Assembly (NCBI GenBank): GCA_944389505.1
Contig: CALXMP010000005.1
Coordinates: forward strand, 1-64,000
Source of the DNA: an uncultured Spirochaetaceae bacterium
GTDB taxonomy: Bacteria > Spirochaetota > Spirochaetia > Sphaerochaetales > Sphaerochaetaceae
DNA length: 64,000 nucleotides
Direction: 5' to 3'
Both the position numbers and the translations under genes were made by a program. Below, one piece after another: positions 16,325 to 23,975 of this stretch (position 1 is its first letter; every line of letters begins with the position of its first letter). A model generated the notes under the pieces. It worked only from the letters and a program-made list of their open reading frames with translations. It searched no databases and was not told where the DNA came from.

Positions 16325-17539
16325 TCAGATGGGATAGACCTCGTCGCCTGTCTTCTCTGCTTTCGCCTTTATCGCCAGCATCTTCACCAGAAGCGCATCC
16401 TTTATGTCATTCGCTGGATCGAGCCCGGTAAGATTCTTCAGCTTCTCAAGCCTTACAGATATCGTATTCCTGTGCACGTGCGTCCTTTCCGATGCAAGTG
16501 AGAGGTTCATGCAGGCATCGACGAATGCCTGGCAGCTGTCAATCATATCAAATGGCAGCACGCCATCCTTTCTGCGGAGTGCATCAAGCGCCGGATCAAT
16601 GATCTTGTTTATTATCTGCGGGCTCAGCTTCTGGTAGCTGCTCTCGAAGAAGACATCCTCCAGTGTTATGATCCCGCTTGTAAGTCCTTTCTCCTGTGCC
16701 AGATCAAGGATCTCCTCGGCTTCCTTATAGCTTGTCCTTATTCCTTTCAGCGTAGAAACGATGCTCCCATACGCTACAGAGAATGAGAGAGAGGAGTACT
16801 TACCAAGGGAATCCGACAGGTTCTGTGTTATCACATCGAGGGCTTTATATGCTTTCTTTATATCGGACTTCATCTGGAAGCTCTTTATCACGATTATCAG
16901 GGAGGATGTCTTCATTGCGACCATATCCTGGCTGGTGATGTAATCGCTTTCCATTATCTCCTTGAGAATCTCATCCTTAAGCTCCTCGAATGATGCCCTG
17001 TAACCAAGGGAGAGGTTTATGTTGAAGTAATTATTCTGATAGAGATTGAGCCTGATGCATATGACGGATCTCAGAAGCGATGGATCCATATCGAAGCTGG
17101 CAAGCAGCTTCTCGCTCTCCTCCTTGTCGATATTCGATTTTGTCAGGGATATTGCGAGCTCGGCTCTCTTCTCCTCGATTGTGGTGCTTTTCTCTTCGAT
17201 GAACTTCTCATACATCATGGAACTTTCGATTGCAGCTTTGAGCTCCTGTCCCGTCTTCTGGACCGCATCCCTCTTTCCTTTCAGCACAATTGCGCCGAAC
17301 AGCTTGCCGGAGGGCTTTATCGCAGCAGTGTATATGATATTGTCCATGTTCGCATCGTCCTCGCTAGCGAGAACCAGTGGAGTATCCTGCTCGAGCGCAT
17401 ACCTTGAGAACTTCGCAAGCTCGGCATTGCTCTTGCCATTTGCTGAATAGGCCAATTTCGCCTCTGTGTCGAATATGGATATCTCCAGATCATCCTTTGC
17501 GTAATGGTCGATAAGCACTGCCAGGAATTTCTGTTCCAC
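16325..17539 (-). CDS. CdaR/PucR-type transcriptional regulator
   Basis: A 404-residue regulator. The C-terminal HTH_30 domain is clear: RTHVHRNTISVRLEKLKNLTG near residues 358-380. The middle GGDEF-like region precedes it, and the N-terminal 130 residues end with GAIVLKGKRDAV and a long helix, resembling the sugar-diacid recognition domain of CdaR, the activator of glucarate, galactarate and glycerate use in E. coli. It is divergent from tctC and convergent with the UroD-like gene, placing it as the pathway activator. An ATGCAAA-N8-TTTGCAT dyad lies in its upstream region. Confidence 0.87.
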   Translation of the reverse strand: MEQKFLAVLIDHYAKDDLEISIFDTEAKLAYSANGKSNAELAKFSRYALEQDTPLVLASEDDANMDNIIYTAAIKPSGKLFGAIVLKGKRDAVQKTGQELKAAIESSMMYEKFIEEKSTTIEEKRAELAISLTKSNIDKEESEKLLASFDMDPSLLRSVICIRLNLYQNNYFNINLSLGYRASFEELKDEILKEIMESDYITSQDMVAMKTSSLIIVIKSFQMKSDIKKAYKALDVITQNLSDSLGKYSSLSFSVAYGSIVSTLKGIRTSYKEAEEILDLAQEKGLTSGIITLEDVFFESSYQKLSPQIINKIIDPALDALRRKDGVLPFDMIDSCQAFVDACMNLSLASERTHVHRNTISVRLEKLKNLTGLDPANDIKDALLVKMLAIKAKAEKTGDEVYPI

Positions 17540-17637
17540 GTTGCTCTCCTTTTTGTTTAATCCGCAATAATATTATCCAAAATATTGGACACATTGCAAA
17601 TCATATCACTGATAAACAGATGTGTGCAGATTATTTT

Positions 17638-17659
17638 ATGCAAAATGCTTGATTTGCAT
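17638..17659. promoter_or_regulatory. Operator-like dyad in the cdaR-like/tctC intergenic region
   Basis: ATGCAAA (17638-17644) and TTTGCAT (17653-17659) form a perfect 7-bp inverted repeat with an 8-nt spacer. Half-sites TTGCAAA (17594-17600) and TTTGCA (17663-17668) flank it. It is a candidate site for the divergently encoded regulator. Confidence 0.6.
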
Positions 17660-17747
17660 ATCTTTGCACGGTGAAATAAGACAACTTTCACTAATTATTC
17701 TTTACCCGATATCCGAAACCTACAATAAACTTTACATAAATGAGGAT

Positions 17748-17762
17748 AGCGAACCTCTATTG
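17748..17762. promoter_or_regulatory. 15-bp element shared with the first aldolase, copy 2
   Basis: AGCGAACCTCTATTG is the exact reverse complement of 11873-11887 and lies 30 nt before the tctC start. A looser relative, CCGAAACCTACAAT, is at 17713. Confidence 0.75.
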
Positions 17763-17791
17763 TTCATAGTCAAAGTCTAAAGGAGGGGTTT

Positions 17792-18772
17792 ATGACTAAG
17801 AAACTTATTTCCATTCTGCTTGTGCTCTGTGTAGTTGCTACCGGACTCTTTGCGGGCGGCGGAAATGAAGTCTATCCATCAAAGGATATCGAATTCACAG
17901 TAGGTGCTGGCGCTGGTGGCGGTTCCGATACGACATGCCGCAAGATCCTTCAGCTTACTGAGCCTATTCTCGGCGGTACATTCTATGTAACGAACAGACC
18001 TGGCGCATCTGACTGCGTAGGTCCTAATATTCTCATGACAGCAAAGACCGATGGTTATTCCCTCGGAAACCTCACATATGGTGCTGTCGTCACTGGTGAG
18101 TACCAGCAGATCATGAAGGGCTATACAACAGATAAGCTCGATCTTCTCTGCATGGTCACACGTGAGGCTGACTCCTTCACGATCAGCTCCGACGCTCCTT
18201 ACAAGACATGGGATGAGTTCATCCAGTATGCAAAGGATCATCCGGGCCAGGTCCGTGTCGGCGATCAGGGAATAGGAAGCCGTGTATACCTTCTTGTAAC
18301 CAAGGTTGAGCAGTACTATGGTGTTCAGTTCAACAAGATCTCCTATACATCATCAGCTCCTCAGAGAGAGGCTCTTCTCAATGGTGAGGTTGATTGTATC
18401 GTATCCAGCCTCGGAGATTTCGCTCCGATAATCCAGAGCGGAGACGCAATCGGTATCCTCGAGTTCTCAGAGGTCCGCAACCCAACATATCCTGACGTTC
18501 CTACAGCAAAGGAAATCGGTCTTCCTGATGATTTCATCTCCGGATCGTTCATCATCATCGCAGGACCTAAGGGTCTTTCCGAAGAAGTGAAGACAAAGCT
18601 TGTTGATGCATTCCGCCAGGCAGCTACTAGCCAGGAGTTCGCAGACTGGGCAGCAACTGTCGGTATCACACCATCATGGATGGAAGGCGAAGAGCTTCTC
18701 GAGTACTGCAACCAGCTTAAGGAGAATGACTTCGCAGCACTCGACGTCCTTAAGGATCAGGGTCTTATCTGA
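17792..18772 (+). CDS. tctC: Tripartite tricarboxylate transporter, substrate-binding protein
   Basis: A 326-residue Bug/TctC periplasmic receptor that binds a carboxylate. The signal peptide ends TGLFAGGGNE without a lipobox cysteine. The mature start shows the family pattern YPSKDIEFTVGAGAGGGSD, whose glycine-rich loop contacts the ligand carboxylate through water, followed by NRPGASDCVGPNIL and later GDVDCIVSSLGD-like hinge elements. AAAGGAGGGG at 17779 drives translation. First gene of a tctCBA-aldolase-dehydrogenase operon. The ligand cannot be read from sequence. Confidence 0.94.
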   Translation: MTKKLISILLVLCVVATGLFAGGGNEVYPSKDIEFTVGAGAGGGSDTTCRKILQLTEPILGGTFYVTNRPGASDCVGPNILMTAKTDGYSLGNLTYGAVVTGEYQQIMKGYTTDKLDLLCMVTREADSFTISSDAPYKTWDEFIQYAKDHPGQVRVGDQGIGSRVYLLVTKVEQYYGVQFNKISYTSSAPQREALLNGEVDCIVSSLGDFAPIIQSGDAIGILEFSEVRNPTYPDVPTAKEIGLPDDFISGSFIIIAGPKGLSEEVKTKLVDAFRQAATSQEFADWAATVGITPSWMEGEELLEYCNQLKENDFAALDVLKDQGLI

Positions 18773-18842
18773 TCAGAATCCCGCTCGGGAGTATAGGGGC
18801 CGTATAAAAGCGGCTCCTATTTCGGAATTGAAGGAGTTTTAT

Positions 18843-19316
18843 ATGAAGAAATATATCCGCGCAGACTTCCTTACACCGCTCATCACGCTTATCGGTATGG
18901 TGATCTATTGTATTGAGGCCCTGCGTCTATCTCCCCCTATAGTCAAAGGGGTTGTCCAGGAATCATTCTTTCCTGTGATTATCTGTGTTTTCGGTATTCC
19001 TACAGCAATCTCCCTTGTAGTGGATGCTCTCAAGAAGATAAAGGCAAACGGGCCTCTTCCGGAGAAGAGCAAGGATGAGAAGTGGAGATCCTTGAAGTGC
19101 ATCATCCTCGTTGCTGTCGCATTCTTCATGGTTCTGCTTTTCGATACGCTTGGCTACTGGTTCACAGTTCCAATCTATGTGTTCATTGCAATGAACCTCT
19201 ATGATGATCATTTCGGCCATTACGTAAAGAGGATTATCTATTCGGCTATTGTATCCGTGCTTATCTATGCTCTTTATGTATATGTCTTCGACATCAGGTT
19301 CCCATCACTTTGGTAG
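18843..19316 (+). CDS. tctB: Tripartite tricarboxylate transporter, small membrane subunit
   Basis: A 157-residue protein with four hydrophobic helices, the normal TctB topology and length. ATG 18843 follows AAGGAG at 18831-18836 by 6 nt. The same frame is open for 81 codons further upstream but that stretch overlaps tctC and is not protein-like. The stop codon lies 13 nt before tctA. Confidence 0.9.
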   Translation: MKKYIRADFLTPLITLIGMVIYCIEALRLSPPIVKGVVQESFFPVIICVFGIPTAISLVVDALKKIKANGPLPEKSKDEKWRSLKCIILVAVAFFMVLLFDTLGYWFTVPIYVFIAMNLYDDHFGHYVKRIIYSAIVSVLIYALYVYVFDIRFPSLW

Positions 19317-19329
19317 GAGGTAGAAGATC

Positions 19330-20877
19330 ATGGGTGAAATATTGACTATTTTCCAGGGTATCGGGGTTGTTCTACAGCCAGTATCCCTGCTTTACCTCCT
19401 CGGAGGATTCTTCATTGGAATCGTTTTCGGTGCTCTTCCGGGCCTGACAAGTGCTCTTGCCATAGCGCTCTTGCTGCCTATGACATACTCGATGCCTCTC
19501 CAGCAGGCTCTGATCATGTGTATGGGCGTATACATGGCAGGTATCTATTCCGGTTCAATTACCGCTGTAACGATCAATATCCCGGGTGCTCCTGCTTCTG
19601 CTATGACATGTATCGAGGGCCATGCCCTTATGCAGAAAGGAAGAGGCGCACAGGCTATCGGCCATGCGACAATCGCATCCGCAATCGGTGGATCGATCGG
19701 CGCGCTGCTCCTTATCTTCGTATCACCTCTGACCGTAGAGCTTGCTCTCAAGGTCCGTACGCCAGGTAAGTTCTCCCTTTGTCTCTTCGCTCTTGCAACG
19801 ATGGTTGTCATCTCAAAGGATAAGAGAAAGGGTCTCATCACGCTGGCATTCGGCCTTATGTGCGCAACAATCGGTATCGATAAGCTTAAGGCTGTATCCC
19901 GCTTCACATTCGGATTCCCGCAGCTTGTCGAGGGTATCGATGAGACTACGCTCATCGTAGGCGCATTCGCTGTCAGTGAGTTCATCTCCCAGGTCAAGGT
20001 CAGCAACAAGGAGTACAAGGAGCTTTCCGATCAGGCGAACAGAGTGAAGTTCACACGCCGTGACTTCTTCGATATCTGGGATGATATGAAGGAAATCGGT
20101 GTATGGCTCTACATCAAGAGTGCTCTTATCGGATACTTCATTGGCGTTCTTCCTGGCGCAGGCGCATCAATGGCAGGATTTGTTGCCTATGCAGAGGCCC
20201 AGAGAACAGCTAAGAATCCGGAGACGTTCGGCCATGGTAATCCTAGAGGCATTGCAGGTCCAGAGACCGCAAACAACGCAGTCTGCGGCGGTGCTCTCGT
20301 TCCTATGCTCTCGCTTGGTATCCCCGGTGATGGTACGACAGCTATCCTTCTCGGAGTCTTCCTTGTCTATGGTATTGTTCCTGGACCGGACCTGCTGAGA
20401 AACCAGCTTGAGACATTCGCACCTATGTATGTAGCGCTGCTCATATCCGCAGCTATACTCCTGCCTCTCTCGCTCTTCCTCTTCGGACCGTACTATCTGA
20501 AGATAGTGAAGATCAACAGGCTTGTGCTCTACAGTGCAATCGGAGCAATAGCTCTTATCGGTGTATACGCAGCAACATCATCAGCAGTGCAGATGTTCCT
20601 CGCAGTACTTGTTGGAATCGTTATGTACTTCTTCAAGACGCAGGGCTATCCGAACGTTCCGTTCATCCTCGGTGTTATCCTCGGACCTATTGCAGAGGAG
20701 TACCTCAGGACAACGCTCACGCTTGGCCATGGCAACCCAATGATCTTCTTCACCGAGCCAGACAGCCTCGTGTTCCTCGTTCTTACTGTAGTCTTCGCGG
20801 TATTCCTTCCACGCCTTAACAAGAAGAGCAGTGCAAGTGTTGAGAAGACAACCGGTATAAAGGATGAAGATGACTGA
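19330..20877 (+). CDS. tctA: Tripartite tricarboxylate transporter, large membrane subunit
   Basis: A 515-residue, roughly 12-helix inner-membrane permease. It carries the TctA signatures: GALPGLTSALAIALLLPMT near residues 36-54, the second loop GIYSGSITAVTINIPGAP, and the internal repeat GVLPGAGASMAGF around residues 273-285, with NAVCGGALVPMLSLGIPGDG. AGGAGG directly upstream (19316-19321). The last 14 bases overlap the second aldolase gene, so transport and catabolism are translationally linked. Confidence 0.95.
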   Translation: MGEILTIFQGIGVVLQPVSLLYLLGGFFIGIVFGALPGLTSALAIALLLPMTYSMPLQQALIMCMGVYMAGIYSGSITAVTINIPGAPASAMTCIEGHALMQKGRGAQAIGHATIASAIGGSIGALLLIFVSPLTVELALKVRTPGKFSLCLFALATMVVISKDKRKGLITLAFGLMCATIGIDKLKAVSRFTFGFPQLVEGIDETTLIVGAFAVSEFISQVKVSNKEYKELSDQANRVKFTRRDFFDIWDDMKEIGVWLYIKSALIGYFIGVLPGAGASMAGFVAYAEAQRTAKNPETFGHGNPRGIAGPETANNAVCGGALVPMLSLGIPGDGTTAILLGVFLVYGIVPGPDLLRNQLETFAPMYVALLISAAILLPLSLFLFGPYYLKIVKINRLVLYSAIGAIALIGVYAATSSAVQMFLAVLVGIVMYFFKTQGYPNVPFILGVILGPIAEEYLRTTLTLGHGNPMIFFTEPDSLVFLVLTVVFAVFLPRLNKKSSASVEKTTGIKDEDD

Positions 20878-21646
20878 TATGACAGCGGTTGAAAGACTGA
20901 AAAATGGCGAGTGTATCAAAGGTACGCTCGTCAGGATGATTCGTACTCCTGCGGTTTCGCTTGTGGCGAAGGCCGCTGGTCTTGATTTCCTCCTCTTCGA
21001 TATGGAGCATGGTTCGTTCTCGTTCGAGACGCTTACGGATATCGCAGCAGCATCACGTGCAGCTGGCGTCGGTATCTTCTGCAGGGTCCCTGAGCTCAGG
21101 AAGAGTTATATCTCCAGAGCACTGGATTCAGGCATCGAAGGAGTGATGGTTCCTATGGTCAGCACAAAGGAGCAGGCCGAGGCTTTCGTGAAGCTCGCCA
21201 AGTACCAGCCGATAGGCGACAGAGGGCTTGGAAGCAATGGAGGTCTTTCCGACTATGCCGGAATGCAGGGACTGAAGACCCAGGACTTCATGGACAGGCA
21301 GAATACCCTCAGCCTTGCAATTGCGCAGATTGAGACTGCAGAGGCTATCAAGAATGTCGATGAGATCGCGGCTGTGAAGGGAATCGATGTCCTTCTTGTC
21401 GGTCCGAATGATCTTTCTATCTCTATGGGTATTCCTGGTGAGTATGACAATCCCGAATTCCTTGCAGCTATCGAGAAGGTCTGCAAGGCTGCGGAGAGGA
21501 ACCATATCGCATTCAGCGTGCATGGTCCTATGAAGCTCCAGACCCATTGGCAGAAGAGAGTCCAGATGCAGATGTTCAGCATGGATATCGATGCCCTGAC
21601 AAATGGCTTTAAGAATATCCGTAAAGAGCTTGATGCGTTAGACTGA
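20864..21646 (+). CDS. HpcH/HpaI-family class II aldolase (second copy)
   Basis: A 260-residue aldolase of the same family as 11952-12734, with Glu48-His49 at the identical position (FDMEHGSFSFETL) but a clearly different sequence. The substrate-side RVPELRKSYISRALDSG and the metal Glu (QIETAEAIKNVD) and Asp (VGPNDLSISMG) are present. It overlaps the tctA end by 14 bases; in-frame ATGs at 20870 and 20879 are alternative starts. It most likely cleaves the imported acid or a product of it to pyruvate and an aldehyde acid. Confidence 0.91.
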   Translation: MKMTDMTAVERLKNGECIKGTLVRMIRTPAVSLVAKAAGLDFLLFDMEHGSFSFETLTDIAAASRAAGVGIFCRVPELRKSYISRALDSGIEGVMVPMVSTKEQAEAFVKLAKYQPIGDRGLGSNGGLSDYAGMQGLKTQDFMDRQNTLSLAIAQIETAEAIKNVDEIAAVKGIDVLLVGPNDLSISMGIPGEYDNPEFLAAIEKVCKAAERNHIAFSVHGPMKLQTHWQKRVQMQMFSMDIDALTNGFKNIRKELDALD

Positions 21647-21662
21647 GACCAAGGAGCTTAGT

Positions 21663-22619
21663 ATGAAGATAGTCGTTCTGGATTCATTGCCGCTTGTCTC
21701 TGAGGGAATGTCCTTCTCTGTCCTGGAGAAATACGGGACAGTCGAGATCTACGAGAGTTCAACACCTGAGGAGACGCTTGAGAGGATTGCGGATGCCGAT
21801 GCGGTTTTCACGAATAAGGTGGAGCTTCGTGCAAGGGAGTTTGAGAAGGCAAGGAACCTTAAGTATGTAGGTGTTCTTGCTACAGGGTTCAATATCATTG
21901 ACCTTGATGAGGCCCATAAGCATTCTGTTGTGGTCACGAATGTTCCTACCTATGGTACAGATTCCGTTGCGCAGTTTGCATTCGCTCTCCTGCTTGAACT
22001 CTGCCATCATATCCAGAGGCATTCCGATGATGTTCTCTCAGGAGCATGGACGGAGAGCGGCAAGTGGTGCTACTGGCTCTATCCACAGGTGGAGCTGGCT
22101 GGAAAGACTATCGGGATTATAGGCTATGGCAGGATCGGCCAGAGATCGGGTGCTCTTGCCAAAGCCTTCGGAATGAATGTCCTGATGTACGATAACTACG
22201 TCAGGAAGGAGCTTGAAGACGAAAGGAGCAGATATGCCTCACTCGATGAGATCTTCTCTTCATCTGATGTGATCTTCCTCCATTGTCCGCTGACAAAGGA
22301 GACCGAGGGGATCATCAACAAGGAGAACATCTCGAAGATGAAGGATGGTGTTCTTATCGTCAACAATTCCAGAGGCCCGCTTGTCGATGAGGCAGCTCTG
22401 GCAGAGGCCCTGGATTCAGGCAAAGTTGGCGGGGCGGCACTCGATGTTGTCTCATCTGAGCCTATCAGCGCGGAAAACCCTCTTCTGAAAGCGAAGAATG
22501 TGATTATTACCCCTCATATTTCATGGGCAAGCTATGAAAGCAGGAAGAGGCTCTTTGATATCGCGATAGGGAACTACGAATCGTTCTTGTCAGGCAAGAG
22601 CGTGAATGTTGTCTCCTGA
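21663..22619 (+). CDS. D-2-hydroxyacid dehydrogenase (glycerate/hydroxypyruvate reductase-like)
   Basis: A 318-residue NAD(P)-dependent oxidoreductase. The Rossmann loop is GIIGYGRIGQ, the substrate arginine lies in NNSRGPLVDE, the Glu in SSEP and the catalytic His in ITPHISWAS. Similarity of layout is closest to glycerate dehydrogenase (about 310-320 aa). It is the last gene of the tctCBA operon, 16 nt after the aldolase. It could reduce the aldolase-derived aldehyde or keto acid to a hydroxy acid, which the APH-type kinase could then phosphorylate. This order is inferred. Confidence 0.92.
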   Translation: MKIVVLDSLPLVSEGMSFSVLEKYGTVEIYESSTPEETLERIADADAVFTNKVELRAREFEKARNLKYVGVLATGFNIIDLDEAHKHSVVVTNVPTYGTDSVAQFAFALLLELCHHIQRHSDDVLSGAWTESGKWCYWLYPQVELAGKTIGIIGYGRIGQRSGALAKAFGMNVLMYDNYVRKELEDERSRYASLDEIFSSSDVIFLHCPLTKETEGIINKENISKMKDGVLIVNNSRGPLVDEAALAEALDSGKVGGAALDVVSSEPISAENPLLKAKNVIITPHISWASYESRKRLFDIAIGNYESFLSGKSVNVVS

Positions 22620-22679
22620 TGATGGGACTCAGCTGAATTTTGGTTGTAGAGGCGGTTTTTCCTGCAACTCTCTTTCTTT

Positions 22680-22705
22680 GGCCGGGAGCGACACCCGGCC
22701 TTTCT
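22680..22705 (+). terminator. Terminator of the tctCBA operon
   Basis: GGCCGGG and CCCGGCC, perfect 7-bp GC-only stem with a 7-nt loop, followed by TTTCT. It reaches the last base of the convergent fic gene. Confidence 0.85.
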
Positions 22706-23826
22706 CATCCCTGATATTCTCCTTGTTTTTCATTTCTGAGCATATATCCAGCATTTCTGCTGTTTCCTCCATCTGCAATCAGTATGCCCTTGCTTATCAG
22801 GTCATTAATGTCCCTGAGAGCTGTGGAGTGGGAGCACTTCCCAAGTTTTGCCCATTTGGCTGTAGTCAGTTTTCCTTTGAATCCATCATGGAGCATGTTG
22901 ATGATTTTGATCTCCCGTGGATTCAGAGATATTCCTCTCAGAGAATCCCAGAATTGTGTCTTCTGGATTGCCTTTTTGATTTCGCCTTCTGCAGCCCTGA
23001 TTGCATTCTGCAGCGTCAGCAGGAAATATTCCAGGAATCCTGTGATATCCATTGTGCCTTTCTGGCAGTATTCAAGAATTTCGTAATATGCCTTCCGGTC
23101 TGCCATGATTGCAGACGATAAGCTGTAGTATCGATGGCTTGTATTATCTGCTCTTGCAAGCAGCATTTCCGCTATAGCCCTTCCGATTCTCCCATTTCCA
23201 TCTGAGAATGGGTGTATTGTGACGAACCAGAAATGTGCGATTGCTGCTTTAAGCAGTGGGTTCATGTCCTTGGAATTGATGAATTCAAGGAATGCCTCCA
23301 TCTCATGCTCAAGCCTGTCTGCAGGAGGTGCTTCATAATGTATTATTTCCTTTCCAAGTCTTCCCGATACTACGAACATCTCTCCTTGCCTCCATTGACC
23401 GACAAGGATCCTTCTTCCTTCACTCATTCCTGCAGGGAACAATTCGGCATGCCAGCCTAATAGACGTTCTGCCGTCAGGGGCATTTTGTGATTTCTGGCT
23501 GCATCGATGACTATATTGACAGCTCCATCGGTGTATCGATCTGCTTTTTCATGCCCTTCAGAATCAAAACCAAGCCTTGATAATATGGATGAACGTACAG
23601 AATCTCTTTGCAGTGTGATGTTTTCTATGGAATTCGATGAGAGTATCTCATTCTCAAGATTCCTGGTAAGTATCGAGTTCCTTATCTCTGGATCAATCAT
23701 CGAAATCCTGCCAAGAAAATATGACTCCATTCTAGTTGTTTCATACAGCAATGGGCTGACTTTCTCCTCATCCCACCTGAATGAAGGCCAATCCGGCTTT
23801 TGCCATACGTATATCTTGTAGTTCAT
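22705..23826 (-). CDS. Fic-domain AMPylase, class II, with C-terminal winged helix
   Basis: A 373-residue Fic protein that would transfer AMP (or another nucleotide moiety) to a target hydroxyl. The Fic motif is HPFSDGNGRIGR, complete. The auto-inhibitory helix SNSIEN lies in the N-terminal domain about 135 residues before it, which makes this a class II enzyme. The C-terminal part is a winged helix (LRDINDLISKGIL, then an extended wing), suggesting DNA binding. I prefer ATG 23826 to GTG 23832: CATAAT ends 6 nt before the ATG, and no ribosome site exists. A perfect 11-bp inverted repeat lies 43 bp upstream. No separate antitoxin is present. Confidence 0.9.
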   Translation of the reverse strand: MNYKIYVWQKPDWPSFRWDEEKVSPLLYETTRMESYFLGRISMIDPEIRNSILTRNLENEILSSNSIENITLQRDSVRSSILSRLGFDSEGHEKADRYTDGAVNIVIDAARNHKMPLTAERLLGWHAELFPAGMSEGRRILVGQWRQGEMFVVSGRLGKEIIHYEAPPADRLEHEMEAFLEFINSKDMNPLLKAAIAHFWFVTIHPFSDGNGRIGRAIAEMLLARADNTSHRYYSLSSAIMADRKAYYEILEYCQKGTMDITGFLEYFLLTLQNAIRAAEGEIKKAIQKTQFWDSLRGISLNPREIKIINMLHDGFKGKLTTAKWAKLGKCSHSTALRDINDLISKGILIADGGNSRNAGYMLRNEKQGEYQG

Positions 23827-23832
23827 AGCCAC

Positions 23833-23861
23833 ATTATGAAGTGGAAGAATCGGATATTCAA
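23833..23861 (-). promoter_or_regulatory. Promoter of the fic gene
   Basis: On the minus strand TTGAAT (23861-23856), 17 nt and CATAAT (23838-23833). The -10 ends 6 nt before the ATG, so the transcript would be leaderless. Confidence 0.5.
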
Positions 23862-23868
23862 GTCAAAA

Positions 23869-23897
23869 TATGACGCGAATATTATTTTCGCGTCATA
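23869..23897. promoter_or_regulatory. Perfect 11-bp inverted repeat upstream of fic
   Basis: TATGACGCGAA (23869-23879), 7 nt, TTCGCGTCATA (23887-23897). It sits just upstream of the -35 of fic, and could be the binding site of the Fic protein's own winged helix or of another regulator. It has no T tract, so it is not a terminator. Confidence 0.75.
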
Positions 23898-23975
23898 ATA
23901 TGAATCGAAATTGATGTCATTGTCCATATAAATTATAGATGGGAACAAACTCTTCAATGAGCTATTATTCCTTGT

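Noticed and set aside
18600-18842. 81-residue N-terminal extension of TctB
   Set aside because: It overlaps tctC in another frame, is rich in Ser, His and Arg unlike a membrane protein, and a strong ribosome site precedes the ATG at 18843.
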